A stretch of 64,000 nt of DNA from UBA5429 sp942493315. GTDB taxonomy: Bacteria; Bacteroidota; Bacteroidia; Bacteroidales; WCHB1-69. Below, piece after piece: positions 9,101 through 19,000 of the stretch. Positions within the stretch are counted from its first letter, which is position 1. Each line of letters starts with the position of its first letter. The notes beneath the pieces were generated by a model, which saw only the letters and a list, made by a program, of their open reading frames with translations, made no database searches and had not been told where the DNA came from. The position numbers and the translations under genes were made by a program. Location of the stretch: assembly GCA_942493315.1 (NCBI GenBank), contig OW818690.1, forward strand, positions 2,418,001 to 2,482,000, read 5' to 3'.

Positions 9101-11376
9101 ACCCGACCATTGCTTCTTCGTTTGTGCAAATTGCAGCCATAGGTGCTACATCTACCGGAACCTGGCAAGATAAAGAAGTTTTCTTCTCATCATACACAGG
9201 AACTGGTCAATACATTGCATTTAAAAATCAATATAATACAACTTATACATATAGTTATATTGATAATTTGGAGATTATGACAATTCCAACATGTCCTAGA
9301 CCAACAAATCTCAGTACTTCTAATATAACATCAGGTTCGATTGATTTAAACTGGGTAGAAAATGGATCAGCAACACAATGGCAAATTGAATATGGTCCAA
9401 CAGGATTTACACATGGTACAGGAACATATATTTCTTCTTCAACACATCCTTCTACTATTCCATCATTAATTTCTTCTACTTCTTACGATTTTTATGTTAG
9501 GTCAATATGTGGAGTAGGGGATACCAGTATTTGGTCCGTGAAAACTGTTGGTATAACAGCCTGTTTACCTATTACTACATTACCATGGACAGAAGGATTT
9601 GAAGCTATTACTGCGGTTAATCAATTACCCGTTTGTTGGAGTGCATCAAATTTAGGAACTTATACGTTTTCTCAATTAGTGGATTATACTTCATATAATA
9701 GGGTTGCTCATACCGGAACAAAGGCTATCTATTTTAAATATAGTTGTAATGACCGTTTCTTTACACCCGGATTCCAATTAACCGCCGGAGTTGCCTATAA
9801 TTTCTCCTATTGGTATATTACTGATGGTTATTCAGGATGGAGTTCTTTGGAACTTGGTGCATATTCCGGTCAAACAGCAGGTACATTAGTACAAACTTTG
9901 AATACAATTACTTCTCCAAATTCCACTACTTATACTCAAGTAAATGCTACATATACTCCTACTGCTTCTGGAGTTTATTACTTTGGTATTTTCTGTCAAT
10001 CTAATTCAACTCCATGGTATTTAACATTAGATGATTTTTCACTTACATCATCATCCACACCAACTTGTATTACTCCAACAAACCTTGCAGTATCAAGTAT
10101 TACTTCTTCCGGAGCAACAGCAACCTGGACAGCAGGTGGCACTGAAACTCAATGGGAAGTTGCTTATAAACCAACTGCTGCATCAACTTGGAATAGTGTA
10201 TTTGTAGCTAATCCAACTCACAACTTTACTACATTAACTGCTTCAACGCCTTATGATGTAAAAGTTAGAGCAATATGTGGAGTAGGGGATACCAGTGCTT
10301 ATACAACTGTTGTAAACTTTACAACCACTGCTGTAGCAGCATGTAATACACCAACAGGAATAGCAGTGACTAATAATACCAATGGAAGTGCAACTATAAA
10401 CTGGGTAAATGGTGGAACTGAAACTGCTTGGGAATTAGATTATAAATTATCTTCATCTTCAACATGGACTACCTTACAAGTAACCACTCATCCTCAACTA
10501 TTAATGGGGCTAAATACATGTTCAGATTACAATGTAAGAGTACGTGCGGTATGTTCAGCCGGTGTTTACAGTAATTATACTTCAGTTGTTAATTTCACGA
10601 CTCCACCGGTAACCCCAACGAATGTTCAAGTTCCAACAGTATCCATTACGGATCAATCTGCAGTTGTAACCTGGACACCGGGAGGAAGTGAAACTCAATG
10701 GCAAGTAGAATACAAATTGGTATCATCTACAAACTGGACAACCCCAGCACCATGTTCGTCTCCAACATTCCTTATGACTCCATTACAAAGTAATTCAACT
10801 TACCAAGTAAGGGTAAAAGCTTTATGTGGAGCTAACAGCAGTGCATTTACCAATTCTGTTCAGTTTACAACCAACGGTGCATCAGTATTTACTATTACAG
10901 CATCTTCTAATAGTTTTGGAACAATTTCTCCATCAGGAACTGTAACGGTCAATGCCGGAGCAAACCAACTATTTACCTTCACTCCAAATGCAAATGCAAC
11001 CATAGATTCATTAATTATAGACAATGGAGCACCTATTGCACATACACTATCAACTTATACTTTTTCAAATGTAATAAGCAATCATACTATTGTAGCGATC
11101 TTTAAAGATCATACAGGAGTTGAAGAATCAGTATTAAATCAGATGGTAGATTTATACCCAAATCCGACCAACTCGTATATTGATTTAAGATTCAATGAAG
11201 CGCAATTACAGGTTAAAGTGTGTAGATTATATGATGTTTATGGAAAACTATTAAAAGTTGTACCTGTAAGCAGTGATTTAACCAGAGTAGATGTATCCGA
11301 TTTAGCAAACGGAGTATATTTTGTAAGGTTAGACAGTGAAAGAGGGACTATTACTAAAAAGTTTGTAAAGAAATAG
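3133..11376 (+). CDS. Giant modular secreted protein: LamG, BNR-associated, anchor-J and FN3 repeats, T9SS sorting domain
   Basis: This 2,747-aa protein has a signal peptide (cleavage after TTSA, residue 22). A LamG/concanavalin-like domain covers about 27-235 and a BNR_assoc_N-like domain about 245-410. A small beta domain with a WNGAQVDV motif covers about 410-500, then an FN3-like unit. Next come seven choice-of-anchor-J/MAM-like domains, each opening with a variant of ITTLPW-D-FDTYGTG...FPTCW and followed by FN3 units (nine FN3 units from residue 755 on). An InlB-B-repeat-like domain (GTISPSGTVTVNAG) lies about 2585-2656, and a type-A T9SS sorting domain about 2667-2747 (LYPNPTNSYIDL ... 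GVYFVRL ... KKFVKK). It is probably exported by the type IX system and held on the cell surface, with an adhesin or glycan-binding role by inference. The gene is monocistronic, with its own -7 box and terminator. Confidence 0.9.
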   Translation: MKKFQSIALLVFMLFLIKTTSAQNYGMSFANSATYAQIPQDPSHNITGSITLEAWIYPTSWTSELWRGSIINKEQNNSTGYMLRCGANGTLNFNFGTGTAWKEISSPANTLILNTWQHVAGVFNGTTLTLYVNGVQVGTPVSYTGTIGTNTVPIEIGRSNIDINRFFYGRIDEVRIWNTAISATDIFAYYNSSITSSNPNYASLVGYYEMDNFYSDTDNDGNLDIIATVGVPGEVYSASYGPACNPLFSSTAPAGTTTINTTHSSIAPVSLGNTNAQIMKVIVDVFNDATLSQLVFRTNGTTSASDIANARVWYTGSNGTFSTTSQFGATVATPPGANNNMTFTDTKSLSCGRHYFWLTYDIQPTATISNVVDATFQTATIDGSSIVSLDPNPTGSREILSSCAHTIRMTASTGTLGWNGAQVDVYVNGVLAMSGVGSTFLTGAGPKDTLLYASTFDTISIVRTLDGATVANVRVALLDGNGTVKIAAIQPTTTGIGTRGYCGGIVTTNNATLITDVTAQLNGTFANCFPTETGFRYKKTSEAIWNFVQDYDNPLTYQVQGLTAQTQYHYQAYAIVGVDTIFGTTINFTTACGAITTLPWSDFFDTYGTGTTIFPTCWVKNSTATTYPYITSTNASSPGSMYFYAGSTGGRIIGVTPMFDSSIPMNTLKAEFKLRASGTDDTMLVGIMTDPSDYTTFETIATISLTTTGTFQDREVFFNNYTGTGQYIAFRVNYGPNSATMYVDNLVVMTIPTCPRPNNIVFSNILANSANVSWTENGTATTWELEYGPTGFTPGTGTIESNITSLPYTINGLNPQTNYQVYVKSICSVSDQSIYSNPASFMSACGAITTLPYNESFDTYGTGSPNFPTCWVRNTAGSTTAPYISSTNVSAPGSLYFSASSTTINRVMAVTPLFDASIPINTLKTEFKMRVSALDDSLIVGVMTDPTDATTFTAIQTLGCTSTGTNFDKEVFFTNYAGTGQYIAFRVNYTTNSAVAYIDNVSILTIPACPRPTYPGVTNITSVSADLTWTENGSATQWEVEYGLVGFTQGTGTIVSATSNPFPLYGLTQATSYTYYVRAICAPGNESLWSDAKNFATNCDPIVSLPYVEDFETTPVDAIPVCYNELQSGNANVKVINSSWGGKVLEMSYGASATGDCYIILPQFSAMINTLRVGFKYDGGTDNHKFGYITDPTNPATFTEIFNVNIVGSSGGWYYYDMLTNNTLNGTERIAIKYNPSAGYHNNRYDSLTVMIMPSCLPPFGLNATAITTTDATLNWSPAGTGTPVDYTLQYRALGETTWNVINNVTPPYILTSLNSSTTYQYQVQANCGGSDVSDWSAIATFMTACGSITTLPWSDSFDNYGTGSTIFPTCWTKTQSAANTFYVSTTNYSAPGSLYSYLTATGSYNIAVTPQFDATIPINTLKAEFKYRVSSNDDTLYVGVMSIPTDPTTFELVAKKIPTTTAAFETMEVYFNNYVGTGQYIAFKTAYTSSSSTTYMDNVVVSTIPACPTPSFLTSSNISTYSADLAWTENGTATSWAIEYGPTGFTPGTGTMVTGVSTNPYTLQGLSPNTTYQVYVMSDCGGIYSSLSNVTSFTTALIPIALPYYNDFENPGTYSDFGFVNGTQVNKFVIGSATGVNNTVGGANALYISNDNGTSWAYTGGTANSSKVYSFVDIQVPVGVNELLLDFDWIAQGSNATYDFLRVYLMPVNINVTAGNIPPTVNSVNYDLAAMIGRYTGGPGDHWLSVHNTWQHAQFSINTIQYPNLAGNTWRLYFHWRNDQATAVQPPATVDNISITIPTCPTPTALVTSNILTNSVDLTWTENGTATSWNIEYGPTGFTPGTGTMINGVTTNPYTISGLSPQTTYQIYVTSVCGASDLSAHSIPKTVTTACGAITTLPWVDYFDSYGTGTGVFPQCWTKNTTNTTYPYITSTNFSSPGSMYFYNGTAGNYAIAATPLFDATIPVNTLKAEFKYRTTYTTDTIYVGVMTDPTIASSFVQIAAIGATSTGTWQDKEVFFSSYTGTGQYIAFKNQYNTTYTYSYIDNLEIMTIPTCPRPTNLSTSNITSGSIDLNWVENGSATQWQIEYGPTGFTHGTGTYISSSTHPSTIPSLISSTSYDFYVRSICGVGDTSIWSVKTVGITACLPITTLPWTEGFEAITAVNQLPVCWSASNLGTYTFSQLVDYTSYNRVAHTGTKAIYFKYSCNDRFFTPGFQLTAGVAYNFSYWYITDGYSGWSSLELGAYSGQTAGTLVQTLNTITSPNSTTYTQVNATYTPTASGVYYFGIFCQSNSTPWYLTLDDFSLTSSSTPTCITPTNLAVSSITSSGATATWTAGGTETQWEVAYKPTAASTWNSVFVANPTHNFTTLTASTPYDVKVRAICGVGDTSAYTTVVNFTTTAVAACNTPTGIAVTNNTNGSATINWVNGGTETAWELDYKLSSSSTWTTLQVTTHPQLLMGLNTCSDYNVRVRAVCSAGVYSNYTSVVNFTTPPVTPTNVQVPTVSITDQSAVVTWTPGGSETQWQVEYKLVSSTNWTTPAPCSSPTFLMTPLQSNSTYQVRVKALCGANSSAFTNSVQFTTNGASVFTITASSNSFGTISPSGTVTVNAGANQLFTFTPNANATIDSLIIDNGAPIAHTLSTYTFSNVISNHTIVAIFKDHTGVEESVLNQMVDLYPNPTNSYIDLRFNEAQLQVKVCRLYDVYGKLLKVVPVSSDLTRVDVSDLANGVYFVRLDSERGTITKKFVKK

Positions 11377-11403
11377 ATCATTAGTTTTTATAAAATTTTT
11401 TAT

Positions 11404-11435
11404 AAGGGGTCGGAGTTATTCGACCCCTTTTTTTT
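11404..11435 (+). terminator. Intrinsic terminator of the first giant gene
   Basis: A 9-bp GC-rich stem (AAGGGGTCG / CGACCCCTT) with an 8-nt loop is followed by a run of T. It begins 28 bp after the stop codon. Confidence 0.9.
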
Positions 11436-11464
11436 CGAGTTTCTTACAATTTGAGTCATATCTT

Positions 11465-11572
11465 CTAATCTAATAAAAGATGGGTACACTTTTGATGTAA
11501 AAATGGTTCTCATTATAAAAATCATATTTTCAATATTTTAAATAAAGTTTTACCCAGCATTTATTAGATTAT
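11465..11572. mobile_element. MITE-like element, copy E2
   Basis: This is about 108 bp bounded by inverted ends CTAATCTAATAAAAG and CATTTATTAGATTA. The internal side of the left end reads GATGGGTACACTTTTGATG, as in copy E5. It has no coding capacity. It sits in the 450-bp spacer between the two giant genes; the remainder of the spacer is A/T-rich and carries the next promoter. Confidence 0.7.
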
Positions 11573-11710
11573 AAAATATTAAATAAAAATTTTGTGATAA
11601 TTATCAAGAAATTAGTCATTTAAGATAAAGATAAATAGTTATTCACAATTTAATTTTATAAATGTTAATAAATATTAATAAAAAACAATAAAAGTTAAGA
11701 AAAATTTAAT

Positions 11711-11718
11711 TACATTTG
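11711..11718 (+). promoter_or_regulatory. -7 box upstream of the second giant surface protein
   Basis: TACATTTG fits TAnnTTTG and lies about 110 bp before the ATG. The long A/T-rich leader resembles that of the first giant gene. Confidence 0.55.
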
Positions 11719-11827
11719 CGATATTAAAATAAAGTAAATAAAAATCTAATTTTTTATTATATTAATAGTTAATAAAAGTTAAAATTCATTTTAAAAACCA
11801 ATTTAATAACCAAAATATCAAAAAGTT

Positions 11828-14800
11828 ATGAAAAAAAATTTATTTATCTTTTTGTGGATAGCGCTATTTTTTAGTGTTTTCACAACAAATGCTCAAAACT
11901 ATGCTTTGGGCTTTTCCAATCAAAATCAAACTGCTAAAGTTCCATTAAATCCATCTTTGGATATAACTGGCCCTTTAACTATTGAAGCTTGGATTTATCC
12001 CACATCTTGGAAAACGAATGTTTATCAAGGGTGTATTTTAAACAAAGAAGGGCTTAATTTTCAGGGTTACATGTTAAGATGTGGTGCAAATGGTACTCTA
12101 AATTTTAATATTGGAACAGGATCATCTACCCAATGGAAAGAAATAAATTCACCTTCCGGAACACTTGTGTTAAATACTTGGCAACACGTTGCCGGTGTTT
12201 TTGATGGTACACAATTAAAAATTTACGTAAACGGTGTTCAGGTTGGATCTCCATTGTCCTATACAGGAGCGGTTGCTATAAATGATACTATTCCATTGGA
12301 AATTGGAAGATCACATCTGTATCATGACCGTAACTTTCCCGGAAGAGTTGATGAAGTAAGAATTTGGAATGTTGCAGTTTCTGCAACAGATATTGCTGCT
12401 TATTATAATTCAACAATCACTTCAGCACACCCCAATTATTCCAATTTATTAGCTTATTATGAAATGGATAATTTTAATACAGATACTAATTTAGATGGTA
12501 ATTTAGATTTTACTGCAACTGTTGGACCTTCCGGTGAAGTATATGAAGCACCTTACGCTCCTGCTTGTAACGCATTGTTTACAAGTACAGCACCCGCAGG
12601 TTCAACTTCTATTGAAGCGTATCAATCTACTACCTCTCCAGCATCATTAGGGGGAACTAATCAACATATTTTGAAAATTGCCGTTGATGCTTTTTCTGAT
12701 GTAACATTATCTCAGTTAGTTTTTCAAACTTTTGGAACCATATCCACATCTGATATTTTAAATGCCAGAGTTTGGTATACAGGATCTAATAACAATTTTT
12801 CACCAACTACTCAGTTTGGTGCAACAATTCCTACTCCTCCAACTGCTAGCAGTAATATGACTTTTACCGGATCTCAAACAATTCCGTGTGGGAGAAGTTA
12901 TTTATGGTTAACCTACGATATTAATCCGAATGCAACTTTAGCCAATTTAGTGGATGGAACATTTATCAGTGCAGTTATAGATGGTACCACTATGTACCCA
13001 ATAACTTCTGATCCTACGGGCGCAAGAGAAATTGCAGCTACTTGTCAACATACATTACAAATTTCAGCTCAATATGGAGGTGGATGGTATGGTGGTCAGG
13101 TGTCCGTCAATGTTAATGGAACTCCAGTATTGACAGGAATTGGTTCGACTTTTACAACAGGGTACGGACCCATTTCATTTACATTTGATGCGGGTACAGC
13201 AGATGTTATTTCTATTGTAAGAACTACTGATGGTACATCTCCATCATATATGAGAGTCGCTGTATTGGATGGAAATGGTACAACCATTTTAGCATCTGTT
13301 AATCCAACAACTTCTGGTGTTACTACAACAGGTTATTGTGGTGGTGTTGCTTACACAACTTCAGCTACTTTAGTAACTGCATATTCTGCTCAATTAAATG
13401 GATCTTATGCCAACTGTATCCCAACAGAATCAGGTTTTAGATACAAAAAAACTTCTGAAACGGTATGGACTTTTGTTCAGGATTATAACAATCCAATGAC
13501 TTATGATCTTCAAGGACTTGTTCCTGCTACTAACTATCATTACCAAGCCTATGCTATTGTTGGGTTTGATACACTATGGGGATCAACAATCAATTTTGCG
13601 ACAACTTGTGTTCCATTCTCAATCCCTTTTGCTGAATCTTTTAATTCAACATCAATTCCATTATGTTGGACTAATAGTTCATCCAATCCATTTAATTTTG
13701 TTACATCAGGTTCTTCACCAACTGCTTCTCCATTTTTTGGATCAGGGATGGCTCGTTTTGCCGGATATTCTTATTCTTCAGGTCAAGTTGGTTATTTAGT
13801 GACTCCTGCTTTAGCAAATTTAACTACTGGTATGGAAGTTAGATTCTGGTTTCACAGACAAGATTTTAATAATTCCTATACTGTCGGAGCCATTAGAGTA
13901 AAAGCAAATAGTACAAATAATACTACCAATGCAGTCTTATTAACAACAGTTCAACGTGTTTATAATCAAGCCCCTGTTGTTCCTTCTGCCGGATGGTATG
14001 AATATATTGCTGTGATTCCTGCAGATACATTTACCCATATTATTTTTGAATGTACTTCTGATTATTGGGGAAATATGTTTATGGATGAGGTTAGTATTGA
14101 TTATCCTGCAACTTGTCCAAGACCACCCGCAACTGCTGTTACTGTTCCTGCAGTTTTAAATAATGCTGCTACTATCAATTGGTTAAGAGGTGGTACGGAA
14201 ACAGAGTGGGAAGTGTCATATAAAACTACTGCAGAAACAACGTGGACAACAGAAACAGCTTATGATACCATTTATACTTTATTAAATTTAACACCTGCTA
14301 CTTCATATCAGGTTAAAGTAAGAGCTGTATGTGCTCCTGGTGATGTCAGTTTATGGACTCTAGAAAAAACATTTACTACATTATGTGATCCAATCCTTTC
14401 GTTACCATTTGTTGAAAATTTCGAATCAACTGCTTCTGGTCAAATACCAGTTTGTTTCAATACATTATTATCAGGAAATGCATCAGTAAGTGTAACTAAT
14501 AGTGATGGTAGTATGGTATGTAATTTTAGTTCAGGATCAGTTTCCAATAACTGTTTCTTGATTTTACCATTAACAAATGATCCTGTTAACACATTAAGAG
14601 TTATGTTCAAATATTATGGTGGAGCAAACCATTTATACAAAATTGGATATATGACAGATGCATCCAATGCAGCATCATTTGTTGAATTACATAATGCGCC
14701 ACTAAGCACAAGTGGTGGATGGTATAGTTTTGATATGGTTACCTCCAATACTATGACAGGGGCTGAAAGATTAGCCATTAAATTTGTGATGGCATCAGGA

Positions 14801-15403
14801 TATAGTGCCAGAATTGATAGCATAACTATAATGCAACAACCTCCATGTGTTGAACCAACTACATTAGCTTTATACAATTCAGGAATAAATGATGCTACAG
14901 TTACTTGGAATGGAACAGGGAACAGTTACAATTTAGAATATAAAGAGTTAACTGCAACAACTTGGATTCCTATCTCAAATGCAACATCTCCATATACAAT
15001 TCCTGGTTTATTACAAAATACTCAATATGAATTTAGAGTACAATCTGTTTGTGATGGCGGTGTATTAAGTGGATTTAGTCCAGCTTTTACATTCTCAACT
15101 CTTTGTGATTTAATCACAGTATTACCTTATGTTCAAGATTTTGAATCAACAGCAGTAAATGATATTCCTAGTTGTTATAATAAAATCCAATCAGGGTACG
15201 GTACAGTAAAAGTAATTGATTTATCTACTGAAATACCACAAGCAGGAAAAGCTTTACAAATGGATTTCAGCTCCTCTTCATCAGGAGAAGCATACATTAT
15301 TTTACCAAAATTTAGTGATCCTGTTAATACATTAAGAATTGGATTCAGATATTATGGTGGTTCTGCCAATCATAGAATTGGTTATCTTACAGATAATATA
15401 TGA
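11828..15403 (+). CDS. Second giant surface protein, 5' part (probably one gene with 15509-19408)
   Basis: This 1,191-codon ORF starts with a signal peptide (cleavage after TTNA, residue 22). LamG and BNR_assoc_N-like domains follow, close in sequence to the first giant protein, and then anchor-J and FN3 repeats. It has no secretion tail because it stops just after YLTD, where a tandem duplication begins at 15395. Joining 15394 directly to 16013 keeps the frame (YLTD-PTNA) and gives a continuous protein of about 2,320 aa with signal peptide and T9SS tail. I therefore regard this as the 5' part of one intact gene split by an artefact or a very recent duplication. Confidence 0.85.
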   Translation: MKKNLFIFLWIALFFSVFTTNAQNYALGFSNQNQTAKVPLNPSLDITGPLTIEAWIYPTSWKTNVYQGCILNKEGLNFQGYMLRCGANGTLNFNIGTGSSTQWKEINSPSGTLVLNTWQHVAGVFDGTQLKIYVNGVQVGSPLSYTGAVAINDTIPLEIGRSHLYHDRNFPGRVDEVRIWNVAVSATDIAAYYNSTITSAHPNYSNLLAYYEMDNFNTDTNLDGNLDFTATVGPSGEVYEAPYAPACNALFTSTAPAGSTSIEAYQSTTSPASLGGTNQHILKIAVDAFSDVTLSQLVFQTFGTISTSDILNARVWYTGSNNNFSPTTQFGATIPTPPTASSNMTFTGSQTIPCGRSYLWLTYDINPNATLANLVDGTFISAVIDGTTMYPITSDPTGAREIAATCQHTLQISAQYGGGWYGGQVSVNVNGTPVLTGIGSTFTTGYGPISFTFDAGTADVISIVRTTDGTSPSYMRVAVLDGNGTTILASVNPTTSGVTTTGYCGGVAYTTSATLVTAYSAQLNGSYANCIPTESGFRYKKTSETVWTFVQDYNNPMTYDLQGLVPATNYHYQAYAIVGFDTLWGSTINFATTCVPFSIPFAESFNSTSIPLCWTNSSSNPFNFVTSGSSPTASPFFGSGMARFAGYSYSSGQVGYLVTPALANLTTGMEVRFWFHRQDFNNSYTVGAIRVKANSTNNTTNAVLLTTVQRVYNQAPVVPSAGWYEYIAVIPADTFTHIIFECTSDYWGNMFMDEVSIDYPATCPRPPATAVTVPAVLNNAATINWLRGGTETEWEVSYKTTAETTWTTETAYDTIYTLLNLTPATSYQVKVRAVCAPGDVSLWTLEKTFTTLCDPILSLPFVENFESTASGQIPVCFNTLLSGNASVSVTNSDGSMVCNFSSGSVSNNCFLILPLTNDPVNTLRVMFKYYGGANHLYKIGYMTDASNAASFVELHNAPLSTSGGWYSFDMVTSNTMTGAERLAIKFVMASGYSARIDSITIMQQPPCVEPTTLALYNSGINDATVTWNGTGNSYNLEYKELTATTWIPISNATSPYTIPGLLQNTQYEFRVQSVCDGGVLSGFSPAFTFSTLCDLITVLPYVQDFESTAVNDIPSCYNKIQSGYGTVKVIDLSTEIPQAGKALQMDFSSSSSGEAYIILPKFSDPVNTLRIGFRYYGGSANHRIGYLTDNI
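14747..15394 (+). repeat. Tandem duplication, copy A (648 bp)
   Basis: This is the upstream copy of a tandem duplication inside the second giant gene. Its last 499 bp (14896-15394) are identical by eye to 15514-16012. Its first 149 bp correspond to the shortened segment 15395-15513. Confidence 0.92.
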
Positions 15404-16012
15404 CAGGGGTGAAAGATTAATTAATTTTGATGGATAGGATATAGTGAAATTGATAGATAATATATGAAAACCTATGTGTTGAAATAATTAGTTTATAAAT
15501 TAGGAATAATGATTACAGTTACTTGGAATGGAACAGGGAACAGTTACAATTTAGAATATAAAGAGTTAACTGCAACAACTTGGATTCCTATCTCAAATGC
15601 AACATCTCCATATACAATTCCTGGTTTATTACAAAATACTCAATATGAATTTAGAGTACAATCTGTTTGTGATGGCGGTGTATTAAGTGGATTTAGTCCA
15701 GCTTTTACATTCTCAACTCTTTGTGATTTAATCACAGTATTACCTTATGTTCAAGATTTTGAATCAACAGCAGTAAATGATATTCCTAGTTGTTATAATA
15801 AAATCCAATCAGGGTACGGTACAGTAAAAGTAATTGATTTATCTACTGAAATACCACAAGCAGGAAAAGCTTTACAAATGGATTTCAGCTCCTCTTCATC
15901 AGGAGAAGCATACATTATTTTACCAAAATTTAGTGATCCTGTTAATACATTAAGAATTGGATTCAGATATTATGGTGGTTCTGCCAATCATAGAATTGGT
16001 TATCTTACAGAT
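15395..16012 (+). repeat. Tandem duplication, copy B, with cytosine-depleted start
   Basis: Positions 15395-15513 align with 14747-14895 with no substitutions but 30 missing bases. Of these 22 are C, so copy A has 25 C in this stretch and copy B has 3. The remaining 499 bp are identical to copy A. The deletions destroy the frame and cause the stop at 15403. Confidence 0.92.
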
Positions 16013-19000
16013 CCAACCAATGCAGCAACATTTGTTGAAGTGATCAACCAAACTCTTGCAGGAGCTACCGGTGGAGTATGGTACAATTTTGATTTATTAA
16101 CCAACAATACTTTAACAGGTAATGAAAGAATTGCAATCAAATATAATCCAGGTTCAGCCTGGTATAATAATAGATATGATAGTTTAACAGTAATGGCTAT
16201 GCCATCTTGTTTACCTCCATTTGGATTAACAGCAACAAACGTAACTGCTTTTGATGCCACATTAAATTGGAATCAAGCTACTGTAGGTACAGCTATTGAT
16301 TATAATATTGAATACAAAACGAATACTGAAACAACCTGGACATTGATTCCAAATGTAACATTCCCTTATAATTTGACTCCATTACTTCCAATGACTACCT
16401 ATCAGTTTAGAGTTCAGGCAAATTGTTCAGCTACTGAAACTAGTGATTTCTCTACAGCTGTATCTTTTACCACATTATGTGCACCTCTTACACCTCCAAC
16501 TGTTTCTGAAACATTTGCTTCAATGTTGCCAAATGCTTGTTGGGCAAGAAAATCAGGAGCACTTCCTGCAACCGGCAATGCTACTTTGACTGACTATTCT
16601 GGTGGATGGGGAATTAGAACAAATATTGCTCCAAATACTGCTTATGTAAATATGTATTCAACTTCTTGTCAATATTGGTTAATTACTCCTTCTATTGACT
16701 TAGGTGATGGAACTTCCCAATATCAACTTGATTTTGATATTGCAAGAACAGCATATAATTCTACAAATGTTGGAAATATGAATCAGTCTCCAAATGCAAG
16801 ATTTGTTGTTTTAATTTCTACAGATAACGGAACAACGTGGAATAGTACCGGAATTATAAAAGAATATAACAATACCACAGGTACACCAATCAGTACTTTG
16901 ACTAATACATTACAAAGTCAATCTATTGCTTTATATGACTCTGTTGCAATGGTACCTTATTCCGGAATTGTTAAGTTTGCTTTCTTTGCTTTTGAAAATG
17001 ATGCATCATATTCTTATGATAATGATATTCATATTGACAACTTCCAGGTTAATCCTTACAACTCTTGTGTTCGCCCTACTGGTGTTTCTGCATCCAATAT
17101 TGGATCCTATTCAGCTCAAATTAACTGGACCGAAGCTGGATCAGCTACTTCTTGGGTTATTGAATATGGGGTTCCAGGATTCACTTTAGGAACCGGTACC
17201 TCAGAAAATGCTTCAACAAATCCTTATGTTATTTCAAGTTTAACTCCTCTAACTACATATCAATATTATGTGAAAGCAGATTGTGGATCAGGAAATAGCA
17301 GTAACTGGTCATTACCAGGAACATTTACAACTTTACCTTCTTGTCCTGCCCCTACTGCATTAACAACTTCCAATATTACTACTTCATCATTAGATTTAGC
17401 ATGGACAGAAAATGGTACAGCTACATCTTGGGAAATTGAGTATGGAATTGCAGGATTTGCACATGGATCTGGAACATCACTAGTAACTTCAACTCAACCT
17501 CAAAATATTGCAACACTATCTCCAGCAACTTCTTACGATTTTTATGTAAGAGCCATTTGTGGAGCTGGTGATTCCAGTGCATGGTCTGTTAAAATTACAG
17601 TTACAACACCATGTTTATCTACAACCTTACCATTTGTTGAAAACTTCAACGGTTCATCAATTCCTGTTTGTTGGTCACAAACCTATTCAGGAGCATTATC
17701 TTCAAATCGTTGGTCAGTAAGCACGGGTACTAATGCAGGTGGAGCAGCAAATCAAATGGTTTGTACATTCCAAAATGCAACAGGAATTTCAAGATTTATC
17801 ACGCCTGCAATTGATTTTACCGGAGTTACAAATCCTGTTTTAACCTTTAAACATTACTTTGATGACTACGGTTCAGGTGCTACTTTAAAGATTCAATCCA
17901 GTACAGATTTAACTACTTGGGTAGATCAACCTTATTCCATTACATCTGGTTCAGGAAATCAAGGACCTGCAACAGTTACAGTTCCATTAACGTTATCATC
18001 AGGAGTTAATTATATTTCATGGACTGTAGATGGAAATCACTATCAAATTGATTACTGGTATATTGATGATGTAAATATTTCTAATGCTGTTGTCACTTGT
18101 CCAACTCCTACAAACCTTGCAGTATCAAGTATTACTTCTTCCGGAGCAACAGCAACCTGGACTGCAGGTGGTACTGAAACTCAATGGGAAGTAGCTTATA
18201 AACCTACCGCATCTTCAACTTGGAATACAACTTATGTAACTGCTCCAACTTATAATATGATCTTATTAACTGCATCAACACCTTATGATGTAAAAGTTAG
18301 ATCAATATGTGGAGCTGGGGATACCAGCGCTTATACCGCTGATGTTAACTTTACAACCACAGCTGTTGCAGCATGTGATACACCTACAGGATTAGCAGTG
18401 ACCAATAATACTAATGGAAGTGCAACAATAAACTGGGTAAATGGAGGAACAGAAACTTCATGGGAATTAGACTATAAATTGGCTGCTTCTTCTACATGGA
18501 CAACTGTAAATGTAACTTCACATCCTTATATTTTATCAGGATTAGTATTATGTTCAGATTATGATGTAAGAGTTCGTGCCGTATGTTCAGCAGGAGTTTA
18601 TAGTAATTATACTTCAACAGTTAACTTCACAACACCAACTCCATCACCAATCAATCTACAAGTTCCTACTGCTTCTATAACCGATCAATCTGTAGTTGTA
18701 AACTGGACAGCAGGAGGAACTGAAACTCAATGGATTGTTGAATATAAGTTGACATCATCGACCAATTGGACAACTTCAAATATTCTTACAAATACTACAT
18801 TTCCAATAGTAACATTGCAATGTAATTCAAGTTATCAAGTTAGGGTAAAAGCTATTTGTGGAACTCATGAAAGTGCATTTACTACTCCAGTAACTTTTTC
18901 AACTCTAGCGTGTCCTGGTTTTACTATTATTGCGTCAGCAAATAGTTTTGGAACTATTTCACCATCAGGAACAGTAACTGTAAATGCCGGAGCAAACCAA

